A DNA stretch of 64,000 nt from Enterococcus thailandicus (GCF_001886265.1 NZ_JXLE01000001.1:242825-306824), one strand, 5' to 3'; shown: positions 1-10,015, counted from the stretch's first letter. Program-made: numbers and translations. The notes: generated by a model not told the origin, from the letters alone.

Positions 1-548
1 ATGTGCCTAAACATATTATTGACCGCGCCATTGAAAAAGCAAAAGGTTCAGGAGACGAAACATATTCTGAATTGCGCTATGAAGGATTTGGACCAAATGG
101 CTCGATGGTGATTGTTGATACATTGACAAACAATGTGAACCGAACTGCAGCAGATGTTCGTGCAGCTTTTGGTAAGAACGGCGGAAACATGGGTGTCTCT
201 GGTGCCGTTTCTTATATGTTTGATAACACAGCTATTTTTGGTTTTGCTGGCGACGATGCGGATGAAATTCTTGAATATTTAATGGAAAAAGATATCGATG
301 TTCGTGATGTCATCGAAGAAGAAGGACAAATCATCGTTTATGGTGAAGTTCCTGATTTCCACGCTATCCAAGAAGCATTGAAAGAAAAAGGCATTACAGA
401 ATTTTCGATTGCAGAAATTCAAATGTTACCACAAACTGAAATCACTTTAACTGGTGATGATTTAGTACAATTTGAAAAAATGATCGATGCGTTAGATGAA
501 CTTGAAGATGTTCAAAATATTTTCCATAACGTTGAATTGGACGATTAG
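1..548 (+). CDS. yebC: YebC/PmpR family DNA-binding regulator, 3' part
   Basis: The gene enters from the left edge; the reading frame is open from base 1, so the true start lies outside. The visible 182 codons cover the C-terminal two thirds of the usual ~240 residues, including the conserved stretch [13 protein letters not shown] and the FGKNGGNMG motif. The family comprises cytosolic three-domain proteins that bind DNA and, in some species, act as translation factors for polyproline stretches. It ends at a strong hairpin terminator. Identification is firm; role in this host is family-level only. Confidence 0.93.
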   Translation, partial: VPKHIIDRAIEKAKGSGDETYSELRYEGFGPNGSMVIVDTLTNNVNRTAADVRAAFGKNGGNMGVSGAVSYMFDNTAIFGFAGDDADEILEYLMEKDIDVRDVIEEEGQIIVYGEVPDFHAIQEALKEKGITEFSIAEIQMLPQTEITLTGDDLVQFEKMIDALDELEDVQNIFHNVELDD

Positions 549-583
549 GCGTTTGCTTAGTTTGTTCAAACTTTTTTCAAATC

Positions 584-620
584 AAAGAAGTATGGCAGGT
601 TGATGCCATGCTTCTTTTTT
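584..620 (+). terminator. Rho-independent terminator after yebC
   Basis: A 13-bp stem (AAGAAGTATGGCA with TGCCATGCTTCTT, one G-U) and a 6-nt loop run into six T residues. Confidence 0.85.
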
Positions 621-741
621 GATGAAGGAAAGATTTTACTAGTTGATTTTTGTTTTTTATTCCATTTCACCTGTGGTATCATAAGGTTACAGGTATTATT
701 TTGAAATGATACAGAGTATATTGGAATTTGGGCGAGGAATA

Positions 742-1389
742 ATGATGGAAGCAAAAATAATTTTGGAACCTTTCGATAGAATATTAAGCGGTTACGAAAA
801 AGTAGAAGAATTAGCGGTAAATATTGCTGATTGCTCAAGTATCGCACATAAGTATGCAAGATTTGGTGTAGAAGGCTATCGTTTAGGAAATTATACTGGG
901 ATAGGTTATTTGAATCGTTATTTGGAATGTGCAATTGATCGAGTACCCATGCTCATTTATCAAAAGAATTATTTGATTCCACTCTTGTTTAAAAATGCTG
1001 AAACCTCTTTCCAGCTGTTTAACGAGGGGTATCGAATGGAAGCTTTCTTTTTGTTGTTAGAATGGAGTCTGAAACATCAACCAGAGAAGATTTTGATTGA
1101 ACAAGATCCAACTGTTACTTCATCCAAAGAGAAAATCATCGACAGTGCCTATCTCGTGTTTCGCTTGACCGAAATTTTGGACAGCGGAGGATATCCAATC
1201 AGTCATTTTCAAACAATTGAACAATTTATTGACTGGAATCGAATTTATCGTTTGATCGACAATGGTGGAGTGGGGCGTCATAGTAAAATATTTGATCCCG
1301 AATTTCCAGAAAACATTGAAGAATTACGAATGATCGTGACTTTAGTTAGTTTGAAATATCCGGAAACAGATTTGCAGATACCTGAATAA
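742..1389 (+). CDS. Uncharacterised 215-aa cytosolic protein
   Basis: I do not recognise the family. Upstream in-frame codons from 706 exist, but GGCGAGG at 731-737 places the start at the ATGATG at 742/745. There is no signal peptide or membrane segment. It is mildly acidic and helical, and the middle contains the Leu-rich stretch AFFLLLEWSLKH. It stands alone between the yebC terminator and its own terminator, so it is probably monocistronic. Confidence 0.7.
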   Translation: MMEAKIILEPFDRILSGYEKVEELAVNIADCSSIAHKYARFGVEGYRLGNYTGIGYLNRYLECAIDRVPMLIYQKNYLIPLLFKNAETSFQLFNEGYRMEAFFLLLEWSLKHQPEKILIEQDPTVTSSKEKIIDSAYLVFRLTEILDSGGYPISHFQTIEQFIDWNRIYRLIDNGGVGRHSKIFDPEFPENIEELRMIVTLVSLKYPETDLQIPE

Positions 1390-1451
1390 TATAAAAATTT
1401 TCGGTGCAGATACTAATTTTTTGGTAATCGGTACAGCATAAACATATTAAG

Positions 1452-1497
1452 ATGGGAGGGGAACATCGGCTGACGCTGATGCTTCTCTCTTTTTTTA
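1452..1497 (+). terminator. Terminator after the 215-aa gene
   Basis: A hairpin of GAGGGGAACATCGGC against GCTGATGCTTCTCTC, with one mismatch and several G-U pairs, is followed by a run of seven T residues. Confidence 0.75.
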
Positions 1498-1749
1498 CTT
1501 TAGATTATCGTAAGGTTGTGACAGAAATAGTCAGTTTCGAGAAATAAGGAGAAATTTTCAGAAATGATTTTTCAAATTTTTGTCAAATTTAGACTTATTT
1601 GAAAGAAGTTACTTATTGAATACGGTGAATGAGGTTGCAGCTCCAAGCAATAAGGATGCTTTTTTTAAAATAGCTTTCCATAATTTGAAGTGGATGCAAA
1701 CTATGCCGAGGAGTTGTTTTGGAATAACCTTTATTCGTATATTCAAAAA
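1498..1749. other. Intergenic stretch with no convincing gene
   Basis: This is part of the 408-bp gap between the 215-aa gene and helD. The only open frame (1580-1858, plus) has no ribosome binding site, odd composition and runs into helD antisense. Nothing else is supported between the two terminators. Confidence 0.5.
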
Positions 1750-1786
1750 GAGGGTACGACAAGCTTTTTGTCGTACCCCTTTTTTG
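1750..1786. terminator. Bidirectional terminator at the helD 3' end
   Basis: A perfect 11-bp stem (GGGTACGACAA / TTGTCGTACCC) has T residues on the plus side and, on the minus strand, CTTTTTG after the stem. It most likely ends helD transcription. Confidence 0.8.
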
Positions 1787-1796
1787 GTAAAATGCT

Positions 1797-4076
1797 TTAA
1801 ATCACTTCTTTGTTATAAGTCAAAGAATCAATTGCCTTCAATAATGGACTCTTATTGAAGGATGTAAACAGTGTTAATTCGTGCATTGCGCGTGTACACA
1901 TAGTATACAAAATTAGCTTGTCTTGTTCTGTGTGGAACTGCTCTTCGTTAATATTCCATAAGAAGACGCGATCGAATTCAAGTCCTTTTGCCAAGAAGGC
2001 AGGTAACAGAATAATTGAACGTTTCATAAAGTCTTCCTCATCAAGAATCAATTGAACTTGTTGTTTCAAATTTCCAGGGAATTGTTCATATAACTGTTCA
2101 CATTCCTCTTGTGTTTTAGCAATGATTGCTGTCCGCCAGTGTTTTGCTTTGGCTTGCGTTTGTTCAAGTGTTTCTTCAAACCAATGAAGTTGTTTTTCAG
2201 CAGTTGAAGCTTCGATGATGACTGGTTTATCACCTTTTCGAGCAGTTGTTTCGACACGATCTTCTTTGGATAAGAAATGATTTGCGAAGTCAGTGATTTC
2301 TTTAGTTGAACGGTAACTGGTTGTTAATTGGAAACGTGTGACCTCTTGATTGTCAAAAAGCTGTGGAAGAGAACCAACGATGGTTTCATTACCAAAGACA
2401 TTTTGATTGAGATCGCCACAGAAAGTTAAGTTTGCTTTTGGATAAAGTGCTTGAAGCAGGGCAACCTGTGAAGGTGCGAAATCTTGCATTTCATCAATAA
2501 AAACATAACGAGCTTTCTGAGTGATTGTTACTGGAAATGTGCGACGCATTAGCAAGAAGAATAAAACAGCATCTTCTTGTTTCATTTGTTTTTGACGAAA
2601 ATTTAGACGAATCTCAGCAATTTGTTTTGTCCATTGTTCTTTGGAAATCCCATGGGAAACTAGTGCTTTTTCTGGAACACTTTGTAAAAAGTGGAGATAT
2701 TGTTTAGGCATATTCACAAATTGATAGCTGGTAATACCACGATGAACACGACGAAATTTTTTACGTACGATTTGATTTGCCAGTTTTTTGCGTAAAGATT
2801 TTTCTTTTTGCTCTGTGTACTCAAGGTTTGGATCAGTTGCGTATAATTCTTGCAATTGTTCTTCAGCCAAATCTTTCACCCATTGTTGACGCGTTTCATC
2901 TTTTTGTAAGCCACCTAATTTTTTAAGTAGCTTTGTTTGCAGCAGAGAAAGACGTTGATGCAATGGTAGCAAAGTATTTGTTTCTTGGTACCATTTTCGT
3001 ATAGAATCTTTTGCGAGAATGGTTCGTCCATTGATTTTCATGTCACGGAATAAAGGTCCATAATTCGTAATTGCCTTCACATAATGATTGATATGGTTAA
3101 CTAGTGTTAAGCCATTTTTTAAGTCGTGGATTGGATCATTTTTTCCAAATAAAAAACCATGTTCTTGTTGATCTTCTTCAACTAGCGAATAATCTTGTAG
3201 CAGTTCTTCTATATAGCTTCTAAATGTCTTGGTTGGGACACCACTTTCACCAAGAGAAGGTAAGACAGTTGAAATATAGTCTGAGAATAAATGGTTGGGT
3301 GAAAATAACAATACGTGTTCCGCATCTAACCATTTCCGATTATGGTACAGTAAAAAAGCAATTCGTTGAAGCAAAGCAGAAGTTTTTCCACTTCCTGCGA
3401 TTCCTTCAATCAGCATTACTTTGCTAGTTGTATCGCGGATGATTGCATTTTGTGCTTTTTGGATTGTCGAAACGATATTTTTCATATGGGTACTTGAAGC
3501 TTCATCTAAAATCTCTAGTAAAAAATCATCGTTGATTACTTCAGAAGTGTCTACCATTGAGAGAATCTCGCCGTCTTGGATTTTGAATTGGCGTTTAAGT
3601 AACAACTCCACGGTCATACGTTCGACATCTGTTTCATAGTAAGCAGGTCCGATTTCACCTTCATAATAAAGATTGGCAATTGGTGCGCGCCAGTCGATGA
3701 CAATTGTTTCTTCGGTCAAATCACGTAAAGAAGCAATCCCTAAATAAAGGGTTTCTGCTTCATTTTCTTCTTTAAAATCAATGCGGGCAAAATAGGGATT
3801 CCCTTGCATGACATCTAAAGTCTGTAAACGATGCTGTTGTGCATCGAGAGTATGATATTTTAACAGTAGTTCTTGTTCATGTTGGCGGTATTCAACAGCA
3901 GACTCGTAAAATGACTCATTAGAACCAGCACGGATACGGTGATTAGCTGTTTCCTTTGTTGAGGTATTCATTTCTTGGGTCAATTCTTGTTGCTTACTGT
4001 TTAATAATTTTTGTTCAAGCTGGATTAATTGAACGGTTTCGTCCACATGTGCTTGTTCCATTTGTCTTTCATTCAT
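1797..4076 (-). CDS. helD: HelD-like RNA polymerase-associated ATPase (UvrD/PcrA superfamily)
   Basis: 759 aa. The N-terminal ~120 residues are a charged coiled coil (the arm that HelD inserts into RNA polymerase). The Walker A motif GIAGSGKTSALL is near residue 225, the Walker B motif FIDEMQDFAP near 525, and a motif IV-type TTSYRSTKEI follows. Family members bind RNA polymerase and use ATP to recycle stalled or hibernating enzyme; they are not processive DNA helicases. The start is set by GGAAGGAG about 10 nt upstream on the minus strand. The gene is monocistronic. Confidence 0.9.
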   Translation of the reverse strand: MNERQMEQAHVDETVQLIQLEQKLLNSKQQELTQEMNTSTKETANHRIRAGSNESFYESAVEYRQHEQELLLKYHTLDAQQHRLQTLDVMQGNPYFARIDFKEENEAETLYLGIASLRDLTEETIVIDWRAPIANLYYEGEIGPAYYETDVERMTVELLLKRQFKIQDGEILSMVDTSEVINDDFLLEILDEASSTHMKNIVSTIQKAQNAIIRDTTSKVMLIEGIAGSGKTSALLQRIAFLLYHNRKWLDAEHVLLFSPNHLFSDYISTVLPSLGESGVPTKTFRSYIEELLQDYSLVEEDQQEHGFLFGKNDPIHDLKNGLTLVNHINHYVKAITNYGPLFRDMKINGRTILAKDSIRKWYQETNTLLPLHQRLSLLQTKLLKKLGGLQKDETRQQWVKDLAEEQLQELYATDPNLEYTEQKEKSLRKKLANQIVRKKFRRVHRGITSYQFVNMPKQYLHFLQSVPEKALVSHGISKEQWTKQIAEIRLNFRQKQMKQEDAVLFFLLMRRTFPVTITQKARYVFIDEMQDFAPSQVALLQALYPKANLTFCGDLNQNVFGNETIVGSLPQLFDNQEVTRFQLTTSYRSTKEITDFANHFLSKEDRVETTARKGDKPVIIEASTAEKQLHWFEETLEQTQAKAKHWRTAIIAKTQEECEQLYEQFPGNLKQQVQLILDEEDFMKRSIILLPAFLAKGLEFDRVFLWNINEEQFHTEQDKLILYTMCTRAMHELTLFTSFNKSPLLKAIDSLTYNKEVI

Positions 4077-4306
4077 GGCTTATTTGCTCCTTCCGCCTTA
4101 AATAACGAACTAAAAGTATAGCACAATTATGGGAAAAAAGGTATTTTTTAAAAGTTAGTGAAAAAAAGTTTGGTAACAGCTTAGTCAAAGTAATATGTGA
4201 AAAAGGAAAGAATAAACAAGAATGATAGTTGTTTTCATTTAGCACGTATTAGTTTAAAAACGAGAAAAGAACGCCTATGCTTGAAAGTGAAAGAAGGTTG
4301 AGAAAG

Positions 4307-6085
4307 ATGACACATTTAAAAAAATTTCTTTTAACAGTATTGATTGGTGGGATAGCGTTAATCAGTGAATTTATTTTTCATCAGTCTCAACTGGCATTTT
4401 TCTTGATTGCAGTTACTGGTGGTATTCTTGCCTTTTTGATGTTCCTCGAAATGATCAAAACATTACGCTCAGGAAAATATGGCGTCGATATTTTAGCAAT
4501 TACAGCGATTGTAGCAACGTTAATAGTGAAAGAATATTGGGCGAGCTTGATGATTTTGATTATGTTAACGGGTGGCGATAGTCTAGAAGATTATGCGAAT
4601 CAAAAAGCTAGTAAAGAGTTACAAGCACTGCTTGATAATACACCTCAAACAGCACATAAGTGGATTGATGGAAATTGGCAAGAATTACCCGTCGAGCAAA
4701 TCGAAGTCAACGATAAACTAGTTGTTAAACCGGGTGAAACAGTCCCTGTTGATGGGCGAGTAATCAAAGGAAGCTCGGAAATAGATGAGTCTTCACTAAC
4801 AGGTGAATCACAACCCATTACTAAGAATATCGGTGATATGTTATTGTCTGGTTCAATCAATGGTGATCGTTCATTAGAAATGCGGGTCGAAAAACGTGCT
4901 GCAGATAGCCAATATCAATTGATTCTTAATCTGGTTCAAGAATCGAAAGAAAAACCTGCAAAGTTTGTCCGAATGGCAGATCGCTATGCAGTCCCATTTA
5001 CATTGGTAGCTTATTTCATTGGCGGAATCGCTTGGTGGCTTTCAGGTGATCCACATCGTTTTGTCGAAGTCTTAGTTGTTGCTTCACCTTGCCCCTTAAT
5101 TTTGGCAGCGCCCGTCGCACTTGTTGCCGGAATGAGTCGTTCGAGTAAAAATGGAATCGTTGTTAAAAATGGCACCACGCTTGAAAAGCTAGCAGTGACT
5201 AAAACGATTGCTTTTGATAAAACCGGGACAATCACCAAGGGACAATTGGAGGTGACAGCAGTTCAACCAGCTGGTAAATTTTCAAAAGAAGAATTACTAA
5301 TGTATGCAGCTAGTGCAGAACAAGAATCAAGCCATATTTTAGCTCGTTCATTAGTTAGTTACGCAAAAAATCAAAAACTGTTGCCAACTTCAGAATTAAA
5401 AGAAATTGTTGGTCAAGGAATAGAAGCAAGAATTGATAATCACTTTCTTCAAGTTGGCAGAGCCAAATGGCTGGGCGTACCCGAAATTGCTTCGGAAGAA
5501 ACCATTATTTATGTTGCTTTTGATCGAGAATTTGTTGGCACAATCCACTTTGCAGATGTGATTCGTCCTGAGGCAACAAATGCCATCAAGCAACTGAAAG
5601 ATTTCCACTTGAAACAGGTGATGATGCTAACTGGGGACAATCAAACTGTGGCGCAAACAATCGCCAAAAAAGTCGGAATCACGACGGTTCATGCGCAATG
5701 TTTACCACAAGATAAATGGCAAATTTTAGCGGATGTCCCTGAGAAACAACGACCAGTAACGATGGTAGGTGATGGCGTGAACGACGCACCTGCGCTAAGT
5801 GCAGCAGATGTTGGTATTGCAATGGGGGCACATGGTGCAACAGCCGCTAGCGAAAGTGCAGACGTAGTCATTTTAAAAGATGATTTGACACGGGTTCCTG
5901 AAGCTGTTTTGATTGCCAAAGAAACGATGCGTATTGCACGCCAATCAGTCTTAATTGGCATTTTTATTTGTATTGCACTCATGTTGATCGCAAGTTTTGG
6001 AATAATCCCTGCACTCTTGGGAGCTATGTTACAAGAAGTAGTTGATACAGTCTCGATTTTAAGTGCGTTACGTGCAAAAAAATAG
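4307..6085 (+). CDS. P1B-type heavy-metal-transporting ATPase
   Basis: 592 aa from the ATG at 4307 (AGAAGG upstream); an in-frame ATG at 4277 has a poorer RBS. Visible: several N-terminal membrane segments, actuator TGES (near 165), transmembrane metal motif SPCPL (near 259), phosphorylation motif DKTGT (near 303), TGDN and GDGVNDAPAL (near 487). There is no N-terminal CxxC metal-binding domain. The usual P1B 'HP' dipeptide is His-Ile (SSHILARS) here. SPC rather than CPC suggests a divalent metal other than Cu; the substrate is not readable. No regulator gene is adjacent. Confidence 0.88.
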   Translation: MTHLKKFLLTVLIGGIALISEFIFHQSQLAFFLIAVTGGILAFLMFLEMIKTLRSGKYGVDILAITAIVATLIVKEYWASLMILIMLTGGDSLEDYANQKASKELQALLDNTPQTAHKWIDGNWQELPVEQIEVNDKLVVKPGETVPVDGRVIKGSSEIDESSLTGESQPITKNIGDMLLSGSINGDRSLEMRVEKRAADSQYQLILNLVQESKEKPAKFVRMADRYAVPFTLVAYFIGGIAWWLSGDPHRFVEVLVVASPCPLILAAPVALVAGMSRSSKNGIVVKNGTTLEKLAVTKTIAFDKTGTITKGQLEVTAVQPAGKFSKEELLMYAASAEQESSHILARSLVSYAKNQKLLPTSELKEIVGQGIEARIDNHFLQVGRAKWLGVPEIASEETIIYVAFDREFVGTIHFADVIRPEATNAIKQLKDFHLKQVMMLTGDNQTVAQTIAKKVGITTVHAQCLPQDKWQILADVPEKQRPVTMVGDGVNDAPALSAADVGIAMGAHGATAASESADVVILKDDLTRVPEAVLIAKETMRIARQSVLIGIFICIALMLIASFGIIPALLGAMLQEVVDTVSILSALRAKK

Positions 6086-6226
6086 TTGCACTCAAATGAA
6101 GGCAGTAAACCTGGTTGTGAGAAGTGATTATTGATGATTCAGGCTATTTTTTAAGTGAGTAAGGGTTTCATTTTTAGGGATTGTCAACTTTGAAAATGGG
6201 TAGGAACAAGATAAGAAAATAAATGA

Positions 6227-6260
6227 GGATTAGTTAGGTGGTAGCCAACTAATCCTTTTT
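6227..6260 (+). terminator. Terminator downstream of the P-type ATPase
   Basis: The stem GGATTAGTT...AACTAATCC, extended by GG/CC, is followed by six T residues. Confidence 0.8.
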
Positions 6261-6380
6261 TCTTTTATTTAGCAAGTGTAGAGAATAAGGGGTGTTATAA
6301 TTAGTGAAAAAGAGAAACCAACATATCAAACGAAAAAGTGGTTCTGTTTGTAGAAATGAATGGTGAGGAGGCTACAGTTG

Positions 6381-7214
6381 ATGCAGTATAAGTTGGAACA
6401 GTTTATTGAGAACAGTGAATTTCCAGCTATCTTTATTATCCAAAAGGCCGAGGAAACACAAATTTTGCGTCATTGGCATAAAGAGATTGAGATAACTTAT
6501 GTCGCTAAAGGAAAGGTTGATAGTTACTTTATCGAAGGAAAAAATTATACAGTTAATGAAGGCGAAGCAGTATTTGTCAATCCATTTGAAATACATGGTA
6601 TACGAAATATCAAGGAAACTTCTTATCCGGATAGTGTACTTACAATTATTTTTCCAACACCGTGGATTGAAAAATATTTTCCGGATATAGCAAAATTTAG
6701 GATAAATCAATCAAAAATTTCTCAAGAGAGTGTTACCAAGAAACAGTATGCCATGTTTATTTCAGAGCTTGATTCGCTGTTTGAGTTAGTCAAGAAACCA
6801 GTTGATAGAATAAACAATGTCATGATTACTGCCAGTTTATTGAAACTATTGGGAATGTATGTCAAAGAATTTGCTATTGAACAAGCAGAAAATTCAAGCC
6901 ATCTGTTGGATGAAAAAATTTACAAAATATTAGACTATATACACAAAAATTCTGATCAACGCTTGAAAATTTCAATGATTGCTGATGAATTTTATTTATC
7001 AGAAGGGTACCTTTCTCGCTACTTTAACAGTAAAGTTGGTGTTTCAATCATTAGCTATTTAGAATTGATTAGGAGCTATCAGGCGATACAGTTGATTCGC
7101 GAAACAGATCGAACGATTGAAGAAATTGCTTTAGAAACAGGGTTTGCCAGTACAAAGTCTTTAAATAAAACACTAAAAAAATATTATAATCAGACGGCAA
7201 AATTCTTTCGCTAA
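6381..7214 (+). CDS. AraC family transcriptional regulator
   Basis: 277 aa; GAGGAGG at 6364-6370 sets the ATG at 6381. The N-terminal ~90 residues are a cupin-like sensor (HWHKEIEITYV, then VNPFEIHGI). The C-terminal ~100 residues form the two helix-turn-helix AraC domain (ISMIADEFYLSEGYLSRYF and EEIALETGFASTKS). The MFS transporter and hydrolase genes follow in the same direction, so it probably controls them in response to a small ligand. The ligand is unknown. Confidence 0.9.
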   Translation: MQYKLEQFIENSEFPAIFIIQKAEETQILRHWHKEIEITYVAKGKVDSYFIEGKNYTVNEGEAVFVNPFEIHGIRNIKETSYPDSVLTIIFPTPWIEKYFPDIAKFRINQSKISQESVTKKQYAMFISELDSLFELVKKPVDRINNVMITASLLKLLGMYVKEFAIEQAENSSHLLDEKIYKILDYIHKNSDQRLKISMIADEFYLSEGYLSRYFNSKVGVSIISYLELIRSYQAIQLIRETDRTIEEIALETGFASTKSLNKTLKKYYNQTAKFFR

Positions 7215-7297
7215 GCACCAAAAGGTCAGGATATGCCCTAATAGTAAGCAGGAAAGCCTCTTATTTTATTTAATCGCGTGAGCTAATATTCAAGTAT

Positions 7298-7311
7298 AGA
7301 AAGCGCTATCT
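7298..7311 (+). promoter_or_regulatory. Possible catabolite-responsive (cre-like) site
   Basis: AGAAAGCGCTATCT matches 12 of 14 positions of the CcpA consensus TGWAANCGNTNWCA; both mismatches are at the outermost bases. It sits 24 bp before the MFS start codon, where CcpA binding would repress. Confidence 0.4.
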
Positions 7312-7334
7312 AAATAAATTGGAGGTTTTTTAGT

Positions 7335-8510
7335 ATGAGTAAGAATAACCCATTATTCAAATTTGCTATTTTGTCGATATCCCTAATCTGTATGGTTGCG
7401 CCAGCTGTATCGGCGACTGTGCCAGATATCTTATCAGTGTTTCTAAACAGAAGTGCTGGTTCAATTGAACTATTAATGTCAGTCCCCAATTTTGGTATTT
7501 TTCTATTTGTTTTTATTGCTCCAATGATTACTCGAAAAATTGGTGACAAACCGACTGTATTGCTGGGGCTAACGATTGCCCTCTTAGCAGGAGTCACACC
7601 AGCTTTTACAACAAACTATACTCTTTTATTGGTTTCACGATTCTTGCTTGGTTGCGGAATAGGTTTATTCAATGCATTAGCATATTCTTTAATTACCAAA
7701 TACTACAGTGGTGAGGAAAGGAATCGCTTGTTGGGATACCAAGGAGCGTTAACAGCTTTAGGTAGTACCATTTTTAGCCTGATTGCAGGCTGGTTATTAC
7801 AATTCAACTGGCATTTAAGCTATCTTGTGTATTTCATTGCGATTATTCCAATCATTTTATTTGGATTTATCGTACCGAATGGCCAACAAGACTTAGAAGA
7901 AAATGCATCAGATGAAAAAGTAACAATAGAAAGAGCAGTTATTTTTTATTCAGTTTATCTATTTTTTGTTTATGCTTTCTTTATGACTGCAATTTTCAAA
8001 CTGGCTTCTTTATTCATCGAAATGGGGATTGGGACACCAGCACAAGCCAGCTTGAGTTTAGCCATTTTAACTGCATGTGGATTTTTTAGTGGAATTGTTT
8101 TTGGAAAAGTAAAACAAGGATTGAAATCATTTACTGGTCCGGTGGCTGTTGCGTGTCTTGGTGTTGCACTTGGAAGTCTCAGTTTAGTGAATCACTTGGT
8201 GCTAGTTACTTTATTAGTGATTGCTATTGGATTTTTCCAAGGATTAATTAACCCAACGGTCTTTAGTGAAGTGGCAGAAGTCAGCAACGCTGCTTCTCAA
8301 AATATTGCTTCCACCTGTCTGTTAGTTGGAATTAATCTGGGCGTGTTTTTAAATCCTACAATTATATCAAGTTTCAGTAAATTGGCTGGAATCACTACGA
8401 CATCAACAACCTTTTTGTTGTCAGGTGCTTTGTTGCTTATTAGTGCAGTAATCTATCAGCTATTTATTCAAGCACAAAATAAAAAAGTAAAGAAGGTAAT
8501 GGAACAATGA
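7335..8510 (+). CDS. MFS transporter, 12 membrane segments
   Basis: 391 aa, hydrophobic throughout, with about 12 predicted helices. There is a short polar central loop near residues 190-205 (QQDLEENASDEK). It has DHA1/CynX-like MFS features (RFLLGCGIGLFNALAYSL between TM4 and TM5, after a loop with RKIGDKPT). GGAGG lies 9 nt before the ATG. It overlaps the next gene by ATGA. Substrate unknown; pairing with an esterase suggests uptake or efflux of an ester-containing compound. Confidence 0.87.
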   Translation: MSKNNPLFKFAILSISLICMVAPAVSATVPDILSVFLNRSAGSIELLMSVPNFGIFLFVFIAPMITRKIGDKPTVLLGLTIALLAGVTPAFTTNYTLLLVSRFLLGCGIGLFNALAYSLITKYYSGEERNRLLGYQGALTALGSTIFSLIAGWLLQFNWHLSYLVYFIAIIPIILFGFIVPNGQQDLEENASDEKVTIERAVIFYSVYLFFVYAFFMTAIFKLASLFIEMGIGTPAQASLSLAILTACGFFSGIVFGKVKQGLKSFTGPVAVACLGVALGSLSLVNHLVLVTLLVIAIGFFQGLINPTVFSEVAEVSNAASQNIASTCLLVGINLGVFLNPTIISSFSKLAGITTTSTTFLLSGALLLISAVIYQLFIQAQNKKVKKVMEQ

Positions 8511-9505
8511 ACATTGAAAGAAAAAACTTAGTTGGAAAATTAACTTCTGGGAGTAGAGAGGAGCTAATGCCATCGACAGGACAATCGAATACAGAAAGCA
8601 CACCACAAACGATTGTTCAAATGAGAGATGGTATGGGGTGGCCAGCTAAAGACATCACAACGCATAGCCTACTAATTGAGGACGCGGTACTTAAGGGGCA
8701 TATCCCCGTAAGAGTGTATCGCAAGGAAAAACTTAAAGGGAAAGTATTACCCGTTTTAGTTTATTATCATGGTGGAGGTTTCTTTGGGGGCTCAATCCAA
8801 AATGTAGAGCAAATTTGTAGAACATTTGCTGATAGAGCAGATTTGGCAGTAGTCTCTGTTGGCTATCGCTTAAGTCCAGAGAATCCTTTTCCAGCTGGAT
8901 TGATGGATTGTTATAAAGTGGTTGAAGTTTTGGCAACGGAAGGTCATTTATTCCATATTTCATCAGACAAAATTTTTGTTGCTGGTGATTCAGCAGGCGG
9001 GAATTTAGCAATCAGCGTAGCTATTTTAGATGCGTCAATTACGACCACTGGTTATGTAAAAAAAATAGTTTCTTACTATCCTGTTGTTGACCTGACATCA
9101 AAAGGAAAAGGTGAATTTTGGGATACGCGTGCAATCAAAACGCAAAGCGAAGAAGAAAAAGAACTGGTTACGGAGTATATTAATGGGTTCTCGTCTTTGG
9201 AGGCACAGGTTGAAGATTGGTATTGTGGGGCTTCAATCAATCGTTCAAATGAGTTGATTTCACCACTATTCGCTTCGGATAAGATCTTGTCCCAATTACC
9301 ACCGTTAAAAATCATCGTCGGTGAATTTGATCCGTTAAGACAGCAAGTAGAATCATTTGCTGAAAAGTTGCTAGCTGCAAAGACAGAAGGTTCAATGACC
9401 GTATATCCAGGAGTCATTCATGCATTTATGGATAAAATCGGTATTTATGATGAAGCAGAAGAGGGGATTTTGGAAGGAATTACTTTTTTGAAAGGGAATA
9501 ATTAG
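8507..9505 (+). CDS. Alpha/beta hydrolase, hormone-sensitive-lipase type esterase
   Basis: 332 aa. The oxyanion motif YYHGGGFFGG is near residue 86, the nucleophile motif GDSAGG near 159, the likely catalytic Asp in GEFDPL near 274 and His in VIHAF near 304, which is the complete triad of the HSL/acetyl-esterase family. There is no signal peptide, so it is cytosolic. It is translationally coupled to the MFS gene by a 4-nt ATGA overlap. Confidence 0.9.
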   Translation: MNIERKNLVGKLTSGSREELMPSTGQSNTESTPQTIVQMRDGMGWPAKDITTHSLLIEDAVLKGHIPVRVYRKEKLKGKVLPVLVYYHGGGFFGGSIQNVEQICRTFADRADLAVVSVGYRLSPENPFPAGLMDCYKVVEVLATEGHLFHISSDKIFVAGDSAGGNLAISVAILDASITTTGYVKKIVSYYPVVDLTSKGKGEFWDTRAIKTQSEEEKELVTEYINGFSSLEAQVEDWYCGASINRSNELISPLFASDKILSQLPPLKIIVGEFDPLRQQVESFAEKLLAAKTEGSMTVYPGVIHAFMDKIGIYDEAEEGILEGITFLKGNN

Positions 9506-9530
9506 GATGAAATGGAATAGACGTTCTAAA

Positions 9531-9780
9531 ATAAGGTTGTGGCGCAAACTGCTTAGCTCCGAACAGATAACGAGCAAGCACGCAAAATAGCTCTTTATAT
9601 TTTGCAGTGAATGTAAGCTATCTCGAGGAGTTAGTTTGGGAACACCGTGAATAAGGTTGTGGCGCAAACTGCTTAGCTCTGAACAGATAGCGATAGCGAG
9701 AAACTGACAAAAATAACTTTTCATATTTTTGGACAGTTGTGAATGATGTGGAGAGGAGTTGCGTTGGGAACATCGCTTAT
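9531..9780. repeat. Tandem imperfect ~120-bp intergenic repeat (two units)
   Basis: Unit 1 is 9531-9650 and unit 2 about 9651-9780. Both begin ATAAGGTTGTGGCGCAAACT and continue GCTTAGCTC(C/T)GAACAGATA, then diverge, and both end with GTT-GGGAACA. No open frame with an RBS is present. Together with the following terminator this fills most of the 510-bp gap between the hydrolase and the next possible gene. It is likely a dispersed enterococcal intergenic repeat, which I infer from its form only. Confidence 0.65.
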
Positions 9781-9786
9781 TCGGCA

Positions 9787-9824
9787 AAAGGAGGTATGAC
9801 AAGATTTTTGTCATACCTCCTTTA
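9787..9824 (+). terminator. Strong hairpin terminator
   Basis: A 13-bp perfect stem GGAGGTATGACAA / TTGTCATACCTCC is followed by TTTATTTAA. It probably serves the MFS-hydrolase operon. Confidence 0.8.
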
Positions 9825-10015
9825 TTTAACAAGAAACTAATGACAGCAAATAACAGGATGATTATCACAAGCAAAGCAGAACTGAGTATGACATAATGGG
9901 ATAGCTAAGCTTGGAGTTTTTTGCTGAAAATGAAAAACAAAAGGTTTTGCAGGAGAACAATCCAGAACGAGTAGTATTAAGCTAGAACGGAACAAAATAA
10001 AAGGAATAAAAATAA

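Noticed and set aside
1580..1858. 92-codon open frame between the 215-aa gene and helD
   Set aside because: No RBS, composition unlike neighbours, crosses a terminator and the helD 3' end.
9392..9874. 160-codon minus-strand frame over the tandem repeat
   Set aside because: Translation of a repeated non-coding element and of the hydrolase antisense; no RBS.
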